Shown here piece after piece: positions 60,835 to 64,000 of a stretch of DNA of 64,000 nucleotides. Made by a program: the position numbers and the translations under genes. This DNA comes from Biscogniauxia marginata (lineage: Eukaryota > Ascomycota > Sordariomycetes > Xylariales > Xylariaceae), in contig MU404174.1 in the NCBI GenBank assembly GCA_022695795.1, positions 1 to 64,000 on the forward strand. Reading direction: 5' to 3'. Numbering within the stretch: position 1 is the first letter of the stretch; each line of letters starts with the position of its first letter. The notes under the pieces are model-generated. The model was not told where the DNA came from. It did no database searches and saw only the letters and a program-made list of their open reading frames with translations.

Positions 60835-63800
60835 TTAGGAGATTCGACGGGAATCATCGGGCGCATCCTCGATAGCAACCCCATTACTACCACCCACGCC
60901 GTTGCCGTTGCCGTTACCGGCATGGAATTGCGCCCATATGTGATCATCGTACGCCAGACTATCGCCGAATGAAATGATGTGCCCATCCCGCAGCATTGGG
61001 GGCGAACTAGGCATCAAGTTGTCAGTGCTCAGTAGGTTGCCGAAGTCGAAATGTGCGGCCCCAGCTAGGTGGTCGTCGCTGTCTAACTGGGGCAAGGAGT
61101 TCAGATCAAGCTGGAATGCGCGACTGGGACTTGGCATGACGAAATTTTCGGCGTCGGACAGTAACTGATTGAGAGACCTCGTCAAAGGCGTCTCAAGGCC
61201 TTGGTCTTCGAGGAGGTGTGCGGCTAGTAAGTGCCGCGGCGAACGGCGTAGCGATGAGCGCGGTGTTCTGGTAGGGGTACAGCTTGGATCTAGCTGGCTA
61301 GGAGAGTTGGCAGATCGACCAGAGCGTTTCGATTTCGTCACACTTCTAGTGATCGGACGATGGCTTGGGGTTGGACGCGTCGGCGTCTTGAACGGCCCGC
61401 TACTAGCAACCTTGGGAGGAGGCGTTGATGGCCGCGGCGGAGTGCCAAAGAGGTCGGAGAAATCGTTATTAACCATATTCTGACCTTGGGATGGTGGCCC
61501 GCAGTTCTCCTTCCCGGCCTCATATTCTTCCTCTTTGGCTCCATTGACTTCAGATGTTTGCACAATGTTTACCGCAACTTCTCCCAGAACTCTTTGCTCG
61601 CCGTCCTTGCGGGGCGATGGAAATAACAATCGTCGAGTTGCGCCCAGCTCTTCGTCAAGCATGATTGGACTTCCGGGTGTACCAGTACCTCGAGAATGTG
61701 TCGAGCCTCGATCTCTTGCTTCTGCAGTAGTCCTCTTGCGTCCTTTCCCAGACCCCTTCTCTGAGACATTGTCCACCTGTTGCTCGTGATTCAATGTGTG
61801 TGATGTTGACTCCCTCGGTGAAAGAGATCCATCTAATTGGCCCATGGGATCTGTCGGAGGGCAAGCCTCAGAATTCAAGATTGTTTGACCATCGTTTTTG
61901 GTTCGAGACTTTTTGGAGCGTGAGGGACCATTTCCATTGGCTCTCTTCTTGCGTGTCTGAGTGAGTCTTTGCTCATCCTTCTCCCACTTTTCCGCCGGCC
62001 GATGTGCTTTCCACTTGGAAAACCAAATACCACATGCTTTTGAAAGATTAGCAATCACGTGTCGGTATCAATGTAGAGTTTGCACCTACGGTTGCATAAG
62101 AGAACCTCAGTCCATGCGCTCTTGTTATCAGTCGGGCCTAGAGATTTTTTGATTATATCATACGCAGTTGGCTTGCCATCGTCATCTCTCCTGAGGATCT
62201 TAATCGCAGTGACATGACCAGGCTTTTCCGAATATTCATGATATTCCGGAACTCCTTTATGTTCCTGCTTCCAAATTTTCCGCCACGTCGGTGTCTGGAG
62301 TGCACCACAATTCTGGCAGAATGAGGGCATCTGACCTTGGGCTACGGCTTCTTCTAGTTTCTGTTTGATTGTCTGGCGCTTAATATAGTTCTTATTCGAT
62401 TTTTCCTCGGGCATATCGATGATGTCTGTCTGTGGATGTGCTGGCTCTGACAAAGGCATGGGAAGGGTTAGCTGTGGTAATACGGGATCACTTGCGGGCA
62501 CAGTAGGCAGCTCAGGCTCCATAGATGCGTTCTGGACACGGTTTCGAACATGAGACGCATTGGACTCGGCATTCGGTTGTATGTCCCCTGGGGGGGTACC
62601 CTCATCAGCTGGGGTGAACGAATGGTCACCAAGTCCCAAGGATTCTAGGTATTGCTGATGGTCGTCACCTGCATCGCTCATCAACCCCGTGTCGAAAATA
62701 TCCGTAAAACTACCCCGAGTGGATTCCTCCTCTGGCGATGGAATCCTTTCCTCGACTCGCTTTTCTTGCTGTCCTACGACAGTTGTAGGCTTTATGGGCT
62801 CGGACATCGTCGTGTCTGGGGGTGCAGCACTAGAGAATTCTCTCATGTTGTCTGTTGTTGCTGGCGTCTTTGCACGCTCACTATTTCTCTGAGCTAGCGG
62901 CACGGGTGGGTTATATATTGAAGTCTGAGGCAGTAATTCGGGCGGTCCAGGAGTCTCCGTATGAATATGGAGGTCAGGTTGGGTCTTGGTTTCTTGCTTT
63001 TTCGCACGACTACGGCGAGGCTTTGGCTTTGCCACCCCCAGAGTCTGAGTGCTAGATTTGATAGGACCCCTACTGATATTATCGTCATCCACCCGGCTGC
63101 CGTCAAGCCCTCCACTCATGAAACCCGAGTCAGGTTGTGTTGTTGGTATAGCCATTGGCGGCAAGATAGGGCTGGACGGGGCGGGGCTGGACCGTACACT
63201 ATACAAGGCCGACCTTGGAACCGGTGGTGACGACCCAATGTCAGCGGGGCTTGCCTCATCGCTGTACGTCTGGGCTGGAGAGGCTATGGAGTCGAGAGGG
63301 GACTGAGCATCCTGGCTCTGTGATAAAGAACGATTGAGACCTGGTTGTGATGCGAAGGAACCATCTACACTATGGCTTGAGATTGACTGACGCCTTAAAC
63401 TGCTGGCCCCGGTAGGCCTGATGTATGGAAGACCCGACAATCGCGAGTTGGGAATCGGTGTCGGAGCTCTGGGAACTTCCTGCAGGTGACTACCGCCAGG
63501 TGTGTCTCCCGAAGCAGCGATCGGGCGGAAGTTGCGGATAGATCCTGCTGTGCTGGCAGCGACTCGAAGCGACTCCGGGGCAGAACCAAAGGTTGCGGTG
63601 TTGCTACGCTCGACCTTTGTTGTCTTCGCTCTCTTTTTCTTTCGAGGGGGCTGGTCATCGCCGTCAGTGCCGTCCTCATAGCCCGAAGTACTGCCTTCAG
63701 CTACGAGAGTAGTCTTGCGTGGCCGACCTCGAGGTCTTCCCGTGGGGACATGGCTCGATGCTCGGGAAGAGGGACGCGATTGAGGTTTGCTAGTCTTTGC

Positions 63801-64000
63801 TGTGGTCTGTGTTTGTGTTGGTTCGTCGACCGAAGGGCTAGGCATCAGAGGCACGTTCGAGGAAGCTGGAGTCCGAGTTGTATCCTGTCTCTCCCTGGAT
63901 ACAGGATCGACTGATGTGGGGCGGCTGCTTGGAGCGGCTGGCGCCCCTTGGAAATTTGGTGCGATATCGTTCCTGGCACCGTAGCTTGAACCGAAGGGTC
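60835..64000 (-). CDS. AT-hook and GATA-type zinc-finger protein, 5' end outside window
   Basis: complement(join(60835..62036,62090..>64000)), at least 1036 aa; the frame is open to the window edge, so the start codon is not visible. A 53-nt intron (GTAGGT/AAAAG) joins LLCNP to CGIWFSKW. Visible parts, in order: a Ser/Pro/Thr-rich region; an AT-hook, GRPRGRPRK; a basic patch (KPKPRRSRAKKQE); a zinc finger of GATA type, CQNC then CNPC, with about 70 residues between the cysteine pairs instead of the usual 17-18; a basic stretch (KKRANG, SRSKKSRTK); and a long Ser/Pro/Thr tail with RSLRRSPRHL. The CxNPCG end and long loop recall the Ams2/Spt21 group, which activates histone genes in yeasts; that link is tentative. 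It should be nuclear and bind DNA, perhaps AT-rich. Confidence 0.8.

Overview
The window looks like nuclear DNA of a filamentous ascomycete (Pezizomycotina; most likely a Sordariomycete). The evidence is short introns (about 50-100 nt) with GTRAGT donors, dispersed single 5S rRNA genes, 2EXR-like and HET-domain genes, many TAGG/CCTA microsatellites, and short AT-only islands of the kind left by repeat-induced point mutation (RIP). Exon structures were assembled by hand from splice sites, reading phase and family conservation; no search was run.

Left part (1-17.3 kb): an (ATT)n tract, a three-exon 2EXR/F-box-like protein (-), a frameshifted HET-domain pseudogene (+), an uncertain membrane-protein ORF (-), a six-exon glycogenin (+), an EFM7/NNT1-type methyltransferase (-), and a two-exon C2H2 zinc-finger protein (-). 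Middle (17.3-35.1 kb): a gene desert of about 18 kb with no open frame above about 105 codons, holding at most decayed fragments, one of which resembles an acyltransferase-3 protein.

Right part (35.1-64 kb): HRD1, the ER-associated-degradation ubiquitin ligase (+); a 5S rRNA gene (+); RIP-like AT islands; a decayed multi-exon gene (-); a small Gly/Ser/Thr-rich protein (+); a 5S relic; a triose-phosphate/nucleotide-sugar-type transporter with a 6-nt microexon (-); RPA3 with a 227-codon open frame behind its stop (-); an ATF/CREB-type bZIP factor (+); two mitochondrial large-subunit ribosomal protein genes, uL4m (-) and mL38 (+), head to head over one 356-bp spacer; and an AT-hook plus GATA-type protein (-) that runs off the right edge. 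A second, apparently intact 5S rRNA gene lies inside the intron of the mL38 gene, in the same orientation.

Most genes are unrelated housekeeping or regulatory loci. The only clear functional pair is uL4m/mL38. The points most worth following are the intron-nested 5S gene with compensatory stem changes, the 6-nt microexon, and the RPA3 stop-codon context.
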